Below the pieces are notes generated by a model. That model was not told where the DNA came from. It searched no databases and worked only from the letters and a program-made list of their open reading frames with translations. Shown piece by piece: positions 51,643 through 61,362 of a stretch of DNA of 64,000 nt. The translations under genes and the position numbers were made by a program. This DNA is from Clostridium_AM sp900759715 (GTDB lineage Bacteria; Bacillota; Clostridia; Clostridiales; Clostridiaceae): the NCBI GenBank assembly GCA_900759715.1, contig CAAEXF010000109.1, positions 1-64,000 of the forward strand. The letters run 5' to 3'. Positions within the stretch are counted from its first letter, which is position 1. The number at the start of each line of letters is the position of its first letter.

Positions 51643-51670
51643 AAAGACTGTACTTTCACATACAGTCTTT
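51643..51670 (+). terminator. Terminator after the WYL regulator
   Basis: AAAGACTGTA and TACAGTCTTT, a 10-bp stem with an 8-base loop, between the WYL regulator and the convergent CWB2 gene. The T-run is short on both strands. Confidence 0.7.
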
Positions 51671-51692
51671 GCATTAATATTTCCATCAGTTT

Positions 51693-53060
51693 TTATTCAA
51701 CAGTAAATTCAGGTAATTGTATCTTAGTTCCATTTACATTTAACTCACCTTGATATATATCATTATCTAGTGTAGTTTTAAACTTACAGCTACCACCAGT
51801 TAAAGCTGATTGATCTATATATTTATAGCTGTTTGTTCCCTTGGAATATACTGTTATGGTAACATCCCCTACCTTACCATTGTTTGCTGTATAAGTTATT
51901 GTTACAGTTCTATTATTAACTTGAACTAATGGATTAGTTCCAAACTTATTAGTAGTATTTCCTGAAGAACTGTTACCACCACTTCTGTCGCCACCACTAT
52001 TTCCAGTAGCAGGCTTTGAAGGTTGCTGTGAATCTAATTTATTTTTTACATAACCTTTTATTTTTTCCTGAATAGAGTCCGGTACTACTGAACTTCCACC
52101 AATTACAGTAATTGCAGTACTCTTAATAACATTTTCCTTAAGAAAATCTTCTGTTATTTGAGGCATTGTAGTATAGGTTAATACCATTGGTGCTTCTTTT
52201 TGAGCTGCTAAAGCTGATCCTGAAAGTGCATCTGCAAACTCCTTACCTGTAGGACCTTCTCCTAAAGCTATAAAGACATTGTCAAATTTAATATCCTTAG
52301 AAAACTGTTTTAATACATTAACATTAGTTTCGTATCTATCTTTTCCTCCAAGTCTTGTAGAGGAATTGCCCTTTATCTTATTTAACTTGTCTTCTACATT
52401 TTTGCCTACAACCCCTTGAAGCCCAACTATATATGAATTAGATATTTTCTTATCTGAAATATATTTTTCAACACTATCCGGTAAAACATTCCTATCTGTT
52501 AAGAGTATTGGCATTCCTTTTATTGCAGCTACTGAAGAAGCAGACAATGCATCTGCATAATTGTATCCATAAGTAACAAAAACTGAATTTACGCTCCCAA
52601 GCTCCTCTGCAACCTTAGTAGAAGTTTCAAATCTATCTTTTCCGTATATTCTTTTTACATCTAGCTTATTACTTAAAGAATTGGAAATAGTATCTAGGAC
52701 TTGAGGTGAAACTACCGCATCTCCACCAACTACTATTATATGCTTAGCTTTTAATCTTTCAAGCTCTTGTTTTGTAGCCTCTGACAAGCTACCACTTTCT
52801 GTTAAAAGTACTGGTGCACTATATTTTTTAGCTAGTGGCACTGAGCATAATGCATCTGCAAATTCTTCTCCATTAGCAATGACAGCATAATCTGAACCAT
52901 TCTTCCATCCAGACTTTGAAACATTAGCTGCTGTTTCATATCTATTCATTCCACTTAATCTCTCACTTTGAGGAGCTGTACTTTCGCTTGCTGATACTAT
53001 GCTGTTTCCACTTACAATAGCTAAAAAGGCGCATAATGCAGCTAACTTTTTTATTTTCAT
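51693..53060 (-). CDS. Secreted protein with three cell-wall-binding CWB2 repeats
   Basis: 455 residues. The signal peptide covers about residues 1-25 (MKIKKLAALCAFLAIVSG, cleavage after VSA). Three CWB2 (PF04122) repeats follow, each starting with the Arg/Gly-x-x-Arg-Tyr-or-Phe-Glu-Thr motif: LSGMNRYETA, IYGKDRFETS and LGGKDRYETN. They anchor the protein to secondary wall polymers. A Gly/Ser/Asn linker (about 345-365) leads to an 85-residue C-terminal beta domain that may bind carbohydrate. The gene starts 42 bases after the GH13 amylase stop, so the two are cotranscribed; it may scaffold or bind the enzyme's substrate at the wall. Confidence 0.9.
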   Translation of the reverse strand: MKIKKLAALCAFLAIVSGNSIVSASESTAPQSERLSGMNRYETAANVSKSGWKNGSDYAVIANGEEFADALCSVPLAKKYSAPVLLTESGSLSEATKQELERLKAKHIIVVGGDAVVSPQVLDTISNSLSNKLDVKRIYGKDRFETSTKVAEELGSVNSVFVTYGYNYADALSASSVAAIKGMPILLTDRNVLPDSVEKYISDKKISNSYIVGLQGVVGKNVEDKLNKIKGNSSTRLGGKDRYETNVNVLKQFSKDIKFDNVFIALGEGPTGKEFADALSGSALAAQKEAPMVLTYTTMPQITEDFLKENVIKSTAITVIGGSSVVPDSIQEKIKGYVKNKLDSQQPSKPATGNSGGDRSGGNSSSGNTTNKFGTNPLVQVNNRTVTITYTANNGKVGDVTITVYSKGTNSYKYIDQSALTGGSCKFKTTLDNDIYQGELNVNGTKIQLPEFTVE

Positions 53061-53102
53061 ACTTCTTATCTCACTCCTTTTTGTATATTCACGATTTAAA
53101 TT

Positions 53103-56100
53103 TTATTTAACTGGTATAATTCCCATTTGTGTTAGTGGATTCATAGTATCTAAACCATCCCAAAGGAAGTACTTCACAGTATACTTTCCAGTAGTAGGTA
53201 TAGTAAGTGATACTTGAAGTTTTACATCTTTTTTAGAATCAATAGCTTGTTGTGACGCTCCATAAGTTACCATGCGGTTATTTACATCAAATAATCCTAC
53301 AATTAGGGCAGCACTCTTAGTAGCGGCAGAAGTATTAGTAACTTTTAATGTTACTTTTGCATCTTGTCCTAATGTGAAATGATCTGCAGCAGTTGCATTC
53401 TCTATAGTAAAATCTGAAGTAGCTGGTACATCTGGAATATCAGTTTTATCTGGTACAATATAAGCAGGGTCAAATGCATCCTTAAGCGCATTTTCATCTA
53501 CAGTTGGAGCTTTATAGTTAGTTAAAAGTACTGCTCCTAATTTTGCTGGAACATCTAAAGTTACTTTTCCACTCGAAACTGTATATTCTTTTCCACCTAT
53601 AGCATCTGTAAGTACTGTACCATCTGCTACAGCCCCCTTAACATCTACTGCTAAACTGTTTACAGCATTTCCTCTATTTATAACAACTACCGCATGATCT
53701 TTAGAGTTGTTTCTTGAGAATGACATAATGTCTTTAGAATTTGCTACTCCAGTAGCCTGAATATCTCCAATGCTTAAAACTTTATTACTGTGTCTTAAAT
53801 TAGCAAGTTTTGAATACCACTCAACTAATTCTTTATCACCTTTACCCCAATTAGCTCCTCTTCTATTGTCTGGATCTTTTGCTCCTACCATTCCCATTTC
53901 ATCACCATAGTATATGTCTGGTGCACCTGGGTATGTCATTTGGAATAATGGTACAAGTTTTGATAATCCTTTAGCCTTGTCTGTAGCTGGCTTAGCTATA
54001 ACTTGGTCAGTTGAGTCCTTTATTATTCCATCTAAGTGAGACATAACTCTTTCAGTATCATGAGAAGCTACAAGATTAAACATTGCTTGAAAAGCTTCTT
54101 TTGGATACTGTTCTCTCATAGCCTCAAGTGCATTAAATGAATCTTCTGCACTGATAGTTCCTGTAACATAATCTAGAACAGCATTTCTAAATCTGTAACT
54201 CATTACTGAATCATACATATCTCCTAAGATATATTTTGATGCATCTGACCAGATTTCTCCTATTATTACATTGTCTTTACCTTCACCCTTAACAGCATCT
54301 CTAAAATGTCTCCAAGTTTCATCTGAAACTTCATTAGCTACATCAAGTCTCCAACCATTTGATCCATTTTTTAACCACAATCTTGAGTTTGCATCTTTTC
54401 CATCTATTATTTCATCAGCCCAAGACTTAAGGTTATATTCTGAACCATTTGGTGCTTGATTTACTGGCATTGAATCATATCCGTACCAACCTTCATATTG
54501 ATAATAAGGTGTTACTGCATTACCATCCTTGTCCTTATCAATCTTACTGTTTTTTACTACAAACCAATCTTTATAATGTAAATCTGTAATACCTTGAGCT
54601 GCTAAATCTTTAGTAACTTTAGCCTCAGCATCAGCTTGTGACATACCTTGACTAGCGTTCATAGTATCATAAACTCTTGACCAATATTGGTATGCACCTA
54701 TTGGACTACCTGATTTAAAATATTTTCCATATCTATCAAAGTATACAGAGTCATCTGATACGTGATTAAACACACCATCTAGTACAACATGCATTCCTCT
54801 ATCCTTAGCTGCTTTAGCAAGAGCTATGAAATCATCCATATTTCCAAGTAGAGGATCTACTTTTCTATAATCTGAAGTATCATATCTGTGATTTGATATT
54901 GAAGCATCGATTGGATTCATATAAAGTACTGTTACGCCTAATGCTTTTAAGTAATCCAGCTTAGCTTGTATTCCTTTTAAGTCTCCATCGTACATTTCAT
55001 TACACCATATGTGGTGCTTATATTCATCACCTACAGTTCCACCATCAGCTATATACTTAGGGTCTATAACTGGTGTACCATCTTCATTATATTTTGTTTT
55101 TCCATTTGCATCTTTTACATACTCAAAGTTTGGATTTTCAGGTATAGCATACCAGTTTTTATAGAATTCATAATCAGCTGGTCCTCTTGATGTCAATTGA
55201 GCTCTATCATTGGATGGATCTCCATTAAAGAATCTATCAGGGAATATTTGATATATTACTCCATTTTTCATCCAATCTGGCGTTTTAAAGTCAGATTTAT
55301 ATACATTCAAATCATAAGTTTTAACTGATCCAAGAGCACCAGCAATTCCTGGTCCAAAATATCCATCATCATCTCCGTAAGCCTTTACATCTGCGCCATT
55401 AGATACTACGAAATAGTATTTATATAAACCTATTGCATCTGGAGTATATTTAACTGTCCATTTATCATGAGCATCATCAAAAATTCCATTTTTATTCATA
55501 GGTAATGATTTCTTTGAACCATCTTTACCTGTAATTAAAAGTTTAGCTGATGTAATATCATCTTTTTCAGCTTTTAAATTAAAGATAATTTCAGAGCCTT
55601 GTGGTACAGCACCAAAAAGTGATTTGTATTGTTCATCTCTTGAATTAAAGTAAATTTCACTTAAATTAATAAGCTTGTTAGATGAATCATTAAATACTGA
55701 ATCTGATTGGAAATCATAGCTTATAGTTACTGTTTTGCTATTGTCTGTTATATTTATATCACCTACAGGTAATTTTTTGTCGCCTATTGTAACAACTAAG
55801 TCTTTATACTCACCCTTAGTTAAAGTTACTTTTGCACTGTACATACCTGCTAGAGTTTCATCTTTCATTACTGTTTCATCAATACCTGTACCTGAAAGCT
55901 TAACATCCAGCATTTTATAAGATGTAGAATCTAAAGCATTATGACTATCATCATTGTACCAAAAGGTTACATCTTCAGAGTCACCTACAACTAAAGGAAT
56001 ATTAGCTCCTCCTGCTACTCCACCTTTTCCATAGTTTTCTGTCCAACTCCCCATAGCTATTTTATATTCATAACTTCCTGTTGGTACAACCTTTAACGTA

Positions 56101-57533
56101 AAGGTGTAGTTTCCGTTTCCGCTATAAGTAAATGTAGTTTTGTCTGAGCCTGGAGTCCAAGAAGCTTCTCCAGCAACTGTTTGTATAGAACCAGCTAGTA
56201 CTATTTTTCTACCTGTATACTGTGGAAAATCGTAACTTGAGTTTCCATCTGTATCTTTTTTATCATTAGATGGATCTGTAATATAATTTCCGTCTACTAA
56301 AAATTTATATGCTAACGTTTGCGCATTGTCACCTACTCTCCTAGTAGTAGACCATACTCCATTTTTATCTTTAGTCATAAGTATTTTATTAGTTTCACCA
56401 TTTGTAATGTTACCAACTAAATAAACCGCTTTTGCATCTACGTTTTTATAAGAGAAAGTCACAGTACCATTAGCATTTATAACTGGACTTGCAACTGGTT
56501 TTTCAACTGCTGTGAATCCAAGAATCTCATCTATTTTCTCCTTATTATTTATAGAATCATAAATAGATCTTCCCTTAGCGTCAGCAATAAATACTACATA
56601 TTTTCCGCCTGCTGGAATAGTTAACGTTGTATTACCGCTAGTAGGTAATCCACCACTTGCCAAATCGTAATTCTCAACAGCTTTATATTCATAACTTCCT
56701 TCCTTCAAAAATGTTGAGTATATAAACTTACCATCTACTGTTAAAGGACTAAATTCATATCCTTTAGCTGTTTGATCCCAATTAAGCTTATCATCTCCTC
56801 TTACAGTTCCTATAAGAGATATAGCTTCTGTTGTAGTAGTACTTGCTAAAGTACCCTGTATAGCATTTGCTAAAAAGGTAACTTGTCCGTCTTTATCTAA
56901 TGAAAGTTTAGCATTACCACCATTTCCATCTCCAATTTCTCCATTATTCCAATCATGGTTAAATGCAACTTTATATTCTAAGCTTCCTTTCTTTAAATTG
57001 AAAGCTTTTTGGTAAAATCCTCCGCCTATGTAGTCCATATCAAACTTACTATCTGAAGGATCCCAACTTTTACCTCCCTCCGCTACTGTATCTAATCCAC
57101 CAACTAATGTAGCATATTGTTTAAATTGAGCTGCATCATTTACTGAATCAGAAACCTTTCCATTCTTCAAATCAAATCTAAAAGTTACTTTTCCTGGAGT
57201 TGTTACAGAAATTTTCTTATTATTTCCATTGTCTCCATAGGACACATCTAAAGTTCCATTCAAAGCAACTTTGTAATTATAATCTCCTATAGTTTTAAAA
57301 TCCACAGTCAATTCATAAATACCATTTAAATATTCTTTCATTAATGTAGCTTTATTCATAGGTTGCCAATCATCACCTAAATTATTAGCTTTGATGAAAT
57401 CGCCTACTAGTGTAACCATTGTGTCTGATGTGGCTACGTTGTTAGCTTTAACCTTTGTGTTAAATACAGGTGTTAAGCTCATTATGAATACAAAAATCAC
57501 TAATAAACTTAAACCCTTGTTGCACTTTTTCAT
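53103..57533 (-). CDS. Large secreted GH13 amylase/pullulanase with repeated binding modules
   Basis: 1476-residue exported glucan hydrolase. A signal peptide covers residues 1-31. Four X25-like modules follow (about 39-135, 140-230, 238-335, 445-540), each with a G-x-YEYK-x-A-style strand (GDYNYKVAL, GSLEYKVAF, GSYEYKAVE, GSYEYKIAM). A CBM48-like module lies near 350-430 and an N-domain near 620-755. The catalytic barrel has region I DGVFNH (about 916), region II GWRLDVANEV (nucleophile Asp, about 1061), region III GEIWSD (acid Glu, about 1094) and region IV SHDTER (about 1158). The cyclomaltodextrinase/neopullulanase-like regions suggest action on alpha-1,4 and possibly alpha-1,6 glucans. 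A cre-like site precedes it. Confidence 0.92.
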   Translation of the reverse strand: MKKCNKGLSLLVIFVFIMSLTPVFNTKVKANNVATSDTMVTLVGDFIKANNLGDDWQPMNKATLMKEYLNGIYELTVDFKTIGDYNYKVALNGTLDVSYGDNGNNKKISVTTPGKVTFRFDLKNGKVSDSVNDAAQFKQYATLVGGLDTVAEGGKSWDPSDSKFDMDYIGGGFYQKAFNLKKGSLEYKVAFNHDWNNGEIGDGNGGNAKLSLDKDGQVTFLANAIQGTLASTTTTEAISLIGTVRGDDKLNWDQTAKGYEFSPLTVDGKFIYSTFLKEGSYEYKAVENYDLASGGLPTSGNTTLTIPAGGKYVVFIADAKGRSIYDSINNKEKIDEILGFTAVEKPVASPVINANGTVTFSYKNVDAKAVYLVGNITNGETNKILMTKDKNGVWSTTRRVGDNAQTLAYKFLVDGNYITDPSNDKKDTDGNSSYDFPQYTGRKIVLAGSIQTVAGEASWTPGSDKTTFTYSGNGNYTFTLKVVPTGSYEYKIAMGSWTENYGKGGVAGGANIPLVVGDSEDVTFWYNDDSHNALDSTSYKMLDVKLSGTGIDETVMKDETLAGMYSAKVTLTKGEYKDLVVTIGDKKLPVGDINITDNSKTVTISYDFQSDSVFNDSSNKLINLSEIYFNSRDEQYKSLFGAVPQGSEIIFNLKAEKDDITSAKLLITGKDGSKKSLPMNKNGIFDDAHDKWTVKYTPDAIGLYKYYFVVSNGADVKAYGDDDGYFGPGIAGALGSVKTYDLNVYKSDFKTPDWMKNGVIYQIFPDRFFNGDPSNDRAQLTSRGPADYEFYKNWYAIPENPNFEYVKDANGKTKYNEDGTPVIDPKYIADGGTVGDEYKHHIWCNEMYDGDLKGIQAKLDYLKALGVTVLYMNPIDASISNHRYDTSDYRKVDPLLGNMDDFIALAKAAKDRGMHVVLDGVFNHVSDDSVYFDRYGKYFKSGSPIGAYQYWSRVYDTMNASQGMSQADAEAKVTKDLAAQGITDLHYKDWFVVKNSKIDKDKDGNAVTPYYQYEGWYGYDSMPVNQAPNGSEYNLKSWADEIIDGKDANSRLWLKNGSNGWRLDVANEVSDETWRHFRDAVKGEGKDNVIIGEIWSDASKYILGDMYDSVMSYRFRNAVLDYVTGTISAEDSFNALEAMREQYPKEAFQAMFNLVASHDTERVMSHLDGIIKDSTDQVIAKPATDKAKGLSKLVPLFQMTYPGAPDIYYGDEMGMVGAKDPDNRRGANWGKGDKELVEWYSKLANLRHSNKVLSIGDIQATGVANSKDIMSFSRNNSKDHAVVVINRGNAVNSLAVDVKGAVADGTVLTDAIGGKEYTVSSGKVTLDVPAKLGAVLLTNYKAPTVDENALKDAFDPAYIVPDKTDIPDVPATSDFTIENATAADHFTLGQDAKVTLKVTNTSAATKSAALIVGLFDVNNRMVTYGASQQAIDSKKDVKLQVSLTIPTTGKYTVKYFLWDGLDTMNPLTQMGIIPVK

Positions 57534-57559
57534 TGCATCTCCCCCTTAAAATTTTTCCA

Positions 57560-57573
57560 AGAAACCGTTTGCA
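57560..57573 (-). promoter_or_regulatory. cre-like CcpA operator upstream of the amylase
   Basis: The minus strand reads TGCAAACGGTTTCT, matching the cre consensus TGNAANCGNTNNCA at every fixed position except the last base. It lies 27 bases upstream of the amylase ATG, next to an AT-rich promoter region, a position suited to repression by CcpA when preferred sugars are present. Confidence 0.65.
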
Positions 57574-57751
57574 TATAATATATTCTATATTGTGCATAAT
57601 TTTCCTTCTAATTTTTTTAAATTTTTCTATTTATTTTCATATTATGCTTTATCTTTTGAATTATACTTTCTTTCTCTGACATATTTTCGTATCCTTCATT
57701 TAGCTCTTCTCTTACTTATTTTTTTTACAAACTGCATTTTATTAAAACAAA

Positions 57752-57840
57752 AACCTCTTAAGAATTCATGAATTAAATTCTTAAGAGGTTGAATCATCCA
57801 TAAGGAAAAGTTCTCCCAAGCTTACTTTGAGAGAACTTTT
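57752..57840 (-). terminator. Double terminator of the methyltransferase operon
   Basis: Two hairpins in a row: AAAAGTTCTC paired with GAGAACTTTT (57806-57840), then AACCTCTTAAGAATT with its perfect complement (57752-57790), followed on the minus strand by TTTTTGTTTT. The first begins 10 bases after the RACo-type gene stop. The rest of the 57534-57849 spacer holds the amylase promoter region. Confidence 0.85.
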
Positions 57841-57849
57841 AATAATTCT

Positions 57850-59643
57850 TTAGTTTGGAAATATAAGGCACTGAGCAAAAAGTCTTTCATAGCCTTCAGA
57901 TGCTCCTAGTTCCATATAATCTATTTGATGGGCTAATTCTTCAATTTGCTGCTTTACCTCAGCAGACATAAGAGCCATATATGCTCCTGTTTTAGAAGAA
58001 TTCCCAACATATACTAATCTGTCTCTAATTTCTTCTGGTAAAATACCTATTCCTACTAAACTGTCAGCAGGCAAGTGTGCTCCAAACTGTCCTGCTATAA
58101 CAACTTTATCAAGTTGATTCATATCAATGTTAGCTTTTTTTAGTAGAGCGTAAAAACCAGAAAGAATAGCTCCTTTTGCTAATTGTACTTGTCGAATATC
58201 AGCTTGTGTAATTAATAGTTGTTCTGGAGCTCCATTTAAAATAAACTCACGTTTCTTTCCATCTAATTGAATCATATCATAGCGGTAATCTGATTCCTCT
58301 AGCTTTTCTTTTTTTATAAATGCTCCATCCTTTTTTACAAGACCTGTGCGAATCAATTCTTTCACAGCAGCTAATATTCCACTTCCGCATATTCCTATTG
58401 GCTTTTGCTCTCCTATAACTTTAAGCTCAATTCCGCTTTCAGTAATTTTTACATCTTCAATTGCGCCTTCTGCTGCCCTCATACCTGAGCTAATGTTCAT
58501 CCCTTCTAATGCTGGACCTGCTGCACAGGAACAGGATAGCAACTTTCCATGATTGGATAAAACAATTTCTCCGTTAGTTCCAATGTCTATGAATAGAACA
58601 TTTTCTTTAGCCTTATGTAACTGGCAGACATATGCACCTGCTACAATATCTGCACCTATATAGGCTGAAACTGATGGCAGACAGTACAATCTAGCACCTG
58701 GTGCTGCCTTTAAACCAATATCCCTTGCCAGTATATTTTTTGCCTTTACAAATATCGGTGCATATGGAGACATTCCGATAGATGTTGCGTCAATTCCTAA
58801 AAGGAAATGCATCATTGTACAGTTTGCTGCAATGGAAATCTCATAAATATTTCTTCTATCAACTTTTGATTTATTGCATATATCTTCAATCATCTCATTA
58901 ACAGAGTTAACAATTGCATATTGCAGCTTTTCTTTAGAATCCTCTGGATGCTCTATTTCATAAGTTATTCTAGTTAAAACATCTAATCCAAAGTTCTTTT
59001 GAGCATTAATCATTGAAGCTGTAGCCAACTCTTTACCTGTCTTCATATCAATCAATGCCGTTACAACTGTTGTAGTTCCGATATCAACTGCAACTCCGTA
59101 AAGAAGGTCAGTGGTATCACCAGGCTCAATTCCGATTAACTCTCTACCATTAAAGACTCCTGTAACTTTTCCAGTTATAAATTCATGCTGCTGCAGCAAT
59201 CTCCAATCAAATTTCTCAACATCAAAGGTATTACATATAGAGTCCTCAAAGGAAATTTGATTTTCTAATGTAGGTTTTTCTATTTCAAAAACCTCTTTAT
59301 AAATTAAAGGATTAAATTCGAAGTCAGGCATATATCCCGTTGTAAGTATTTCATGCTTTCTTTCTTTTTGTAAAATTTCAATTACAATATCTTCTTGTGG
59401 CACTACGAAACAGGATAGTCTTATGCCTGAATCAATTTCTTCCTTCTTTAAAAGTTTCTCCTCTGTTTCTGAAATATCAGGCAGATTTCCTTTTAGAAGT
59501 CTTATCTTGCATTTTCCACAAGACCCTTTTCCATTGCAAGGATTATCAACGAAAATCTCATTTTCTAATAAAAGTTGTAATAAATTTTTATCATGTATAT
59601 ATTCAAAGATTTTATTCTGGGGCATAATAGAAACCTTAGGCAT
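57850..59643 (-). CDS. RACo-type reductive activator of corrinoid proteins (DUF4445/ASKHA)
   Basis: 597 residues. The N-terminal plant-type 2Fe-2S domain has Cys at 36, 42, 45 (CNGKGSCGKC) and 78 (GIRLSC). A linker is followed by an ASKHA-fold ATPase domain with GVAVDIGTTTVVTALID, LFIDIGTNGEIVL and CGSGILAAV as nucleotide-binding loops. In O-demethylase and related systems this protein uses ATP to reduce inactive Co(II) corrinoid back to Co(I). ATG at 59643 overlaps the preceding methyltransferase stop by eight bases. It is the last gene of the operon before a double terminator. Confidence 0.92.
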   Translation of the reverse strand: MPKVSIMPQNKIFEYIHDKNLLQLLLENEIFVDNPCNGKGSCGKCKIRLLKGNLPDISETEEKLLKKEEIDSGIRLSCFVVPQEDIVIEILQKERKHEILTTGYMPDFEFNPLIYKEVFEIEKPTLENQISFEDSICNTFDVEKFDWRLLQQHEFITGKVTGVFNGRELIGIEPGDTTDLLYGVAVDIGTTTVVTALIDMKTGKELATASMINAQKNFGLDVLTRITYEIEHPEDSKEKLQYAIVNSVNEMIEDICNKSKVDRRNIYEISIAANCTMMHFLLGIDATSIGMSPYAPIFVKAKNILARDIGLKAAPGARLYCLPSVSAYIGADIVAGAYVCQLHKAKENVLFIDIGTNGEIVLSNHGKLLSCSCAAGPALEGMNISSGMRAAEGAIEDVKITESGIELKVIGEQKPIGICGSGILAAVKELIRTGLVKKDGAFIKKEKLEESDYRYDMIQLDGKKREFILNGAPEQLLITQADIRQVQLAKGAILSGFYALLKKANIDMNQLDKVVIAGQFGAHLPADSLVGIGILPEEIRDRLVYVGNSSKTGAYMALMSAEVKQQIEELAHQIDYMELGASEGYERLFAQCLIFPN

Positions 59644-60667
59644 TAGTTACTGAATCTCCTTTCGATAAATATTCCACCATTGTTTTTATATTTTCTAGAG
59701 GAGACTTCATCCCAAGTCCACAAGCTGGAGATATAATATTTGCCCCGTCTTTTACACACTTTTGAGTTAGTTCAGCAATTTTCTTTGGTTCTCCAAATTC
59801 AATTGTATAAGTACTTACATTACCCATTAGTAATCTATCTCCTAAATTTTTTCTTGCATCACTCATGTTAACTATAGAATCAAAACTTAATACATCACTT
59901 TTTATTTTATTTACCTCTGAATATACCTTTTTCATTTGTCCACATATATGCACAATGGTACCTATATTTTCTTTTTGTACACTATCAATAATTTTATTAA
60001 TGTATTTAACCGCAAATTCTTCAAAGAGCTTTGGTCCTAAGATTTCACCGGTGCCACTAGGATCAGAAATTGCAATTATATCTGCTCCTGCTTCTATTTG
60101 TTTTTTTGCAAATGCAATTAACTGATCTGTAACAAAATCAACAAACTCATGGGCCTCTTTATTATTTTTTCTTAATTCTTTATAGAAAGTAGAAGGTTCC
60201 ATTATAGAGCTTGCTGTACTGATAGGTCCAGTTAAATTGCCTATAATAGGAACATCGCTGCCCCTTGATTTCAACAATTTAATTGCATCAATCACTACCT
60301 TTGCTCTCCCTTCTTCATAATTAATTTCGGAAATTCCCTTCCATTCCTTAACAGAATCGATTGCATATTCTACAACATGAGGCTCATACATCTTTGTTCC
60401 CATGTCAACCTTTGCGCCAAAATTTTCTGCCTCAATAGTCATACAAAAAGGAACCCCGTAATTCTCAAAACAACCTTCTTCATATACTGCTGTTGCCAAA
60501 TCAGCCATCATTTCAGCATTCCTATGAGCTTGTGGAAATTGTATTCCAACCTTTTCTATTAGTTCTGTTGTGACCATATTCATCATGCCTCCAGGACAAA
60601 TACATGGTGGTCTATCAACTTTTTCTCCGCTGAAAACCTTATTTAATCGTTCCTTTGGCAATAACAT
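59636..60667 (-). CDS. UroD-fold methyltransferase, MtaA/MtbA type
   Basis: About 343 residues, uroporphyrinogen-decarboxylase-fold barrel used by methyl-transferring enzymes. It starts MLLPKERLNKVFSGEKVDRP, with PPCICPGGMMNMV, GVPFCMTIEAE and SDPSGTGEILGP; the zinc-binding HxC is in VHICGQM, with a later Cys in SPACGLG. Members transfer methyl between a corrinoid protein and a thiol or other acceptor. ATG at 60667 lies 4 bases after GAGGTGAG. It sits between the corrinoid protein gene and the activator gene, so it is probably a direct partner of the corrinoid protein. Confidence 0.88.
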   Translation of the reverse strand: MLLPKERLNKVFSGEKVDRPPCICPGGMMNMVTTELIEKVGIQFPQAHRNAEMMADLATAVYEEGCFENYGVPFCMTIEAENFGAKVDMGTKMYEPHVVEYAIDSVKEWKGISEINYEEGRAKVVIDAIKLLKSRGSDVPIIGNLTGPISTASSIMEPSTFYKELRKNNKEAHEFVDFVTDQLIAFAKKQIEAGADIIAISDPSGTGEILGPKLFEEFAVKYINKIIDSVQKENIGTIVHICGQMKKVYSEVNKIKSDVLSFDSIVNMSDARKNLGDRLLMGNVSTYTIEFGEPKKIAELTQKCVKDGANIISPACGLGMKSPLENIKTMVEYLSKGDSVTNA

Positions 60668-60682
60668 AGTCCTCACCTCTTT

Positions 60683-61339
60683 CTACGCTACATTAAGCAA
60701 TCTTTTTACTAATTTAACTGCCTCAGTTGCATTAGGAGAATAACCATCTGCACCAATTATATCGGAGAATTTCTTTGAAATTGGACCTCCTCCTATAACA
60801 ACCTTAACATCTTCTCTTATACCAGCTTCTTTTAGTAATTCTACAACAGTCCTCATTCCATCCATTGTTGTTGTCATCAATGTTGACATGCACACAAATG
60901 CAGCATTAACTTCCTTAGCCTTATCTACAAAATTTTGAAGTGGAACATCTCTACCCAAATCAATCATTTCAAATCCAGCTGTCTCTAACATGATTTTTAC
61001 TAGATTTTTCCCTATATCATGAGTATCTCCTTCTACAACTCCAATTACTCCCTTTGGTTTTTCTCTTTCTACTTCATCTGAAGGAAGATGAGGTCTTAAA
61101 ATTGCTAAACCTTCATACATTGCATCTGAACATAATAATATATCTGTAACAAAGTATTCTTCATCTTCATATAATTGACTTGCACGATTCATACCATCTA
61201 CAAGCCCTCCCATGATACCATCAAGTATTGGATATCCTGCTTCTACGTATTCATTAGCTGCTTCAATTACATCATCTTCTTCCATTTCCACTACACCATC
61301 AGATAGTCTTTTTAATAATTCTTCTTTTAATACTGTCAT
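60683..61339 (-). CDS. Corrinoid (cobalamin-binding) methyl carrier protein
   Basis: About 218 residues. The N-terminal helical cap (MTVLKEELLKRLSDG to about residue 88) is followed by a B12-binding Rossmann domain with the base-off signature GDTHDIGKNL (the His ligates cobalt), FEMIDLGRDVP, CMSTLMTTTMDGM and VVIGGGPIS. It carries methyl between the methyltransferases. I chose ATG at 61339, preceded by GGAGGG; the ATG at 61354 overlaps that site. It is the only corrinoid protein in the visible operon, shared by three UroD-fold proteins. Confidence 0.92.
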   Translation of the reverse strand: MTVLKEELLKRLSDGVVEMEEDDVIEAANEYVEAGYPILDGIMGGLVDGMNRASQLYEDEEYFVTDILLCSDAMYEGLAILRPHLPSDEVEREKPKGVIGVVEGDTHDIGKNLVKIMLETAGFEMIDLGRDVPLQNFVDKAKEVNAAFVCMSTLMTTTMDGMRTVVELLKEAGIREDVKVVIGGGPISKKFSDIIGADGYSPNATEAVKLVKRLLNVA

Positions 61340-61362
61340 TGTTTTACCCTCCATTTTTTTTA

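Noticed and set aside
52999..53217. Plus-strand 72-codon frame across the CWB2/amylase junction
   Set aside because: Antisense to the signal peptide and the amylase C-terminus; hydrophobicity is a by-product of the opposite strand.
57140..57533. Possible separate start of the amylase inside the first X25-like module
   Set aside because: The signal peptide and GGGGGAG site at ATG 57533 give a single clear start.
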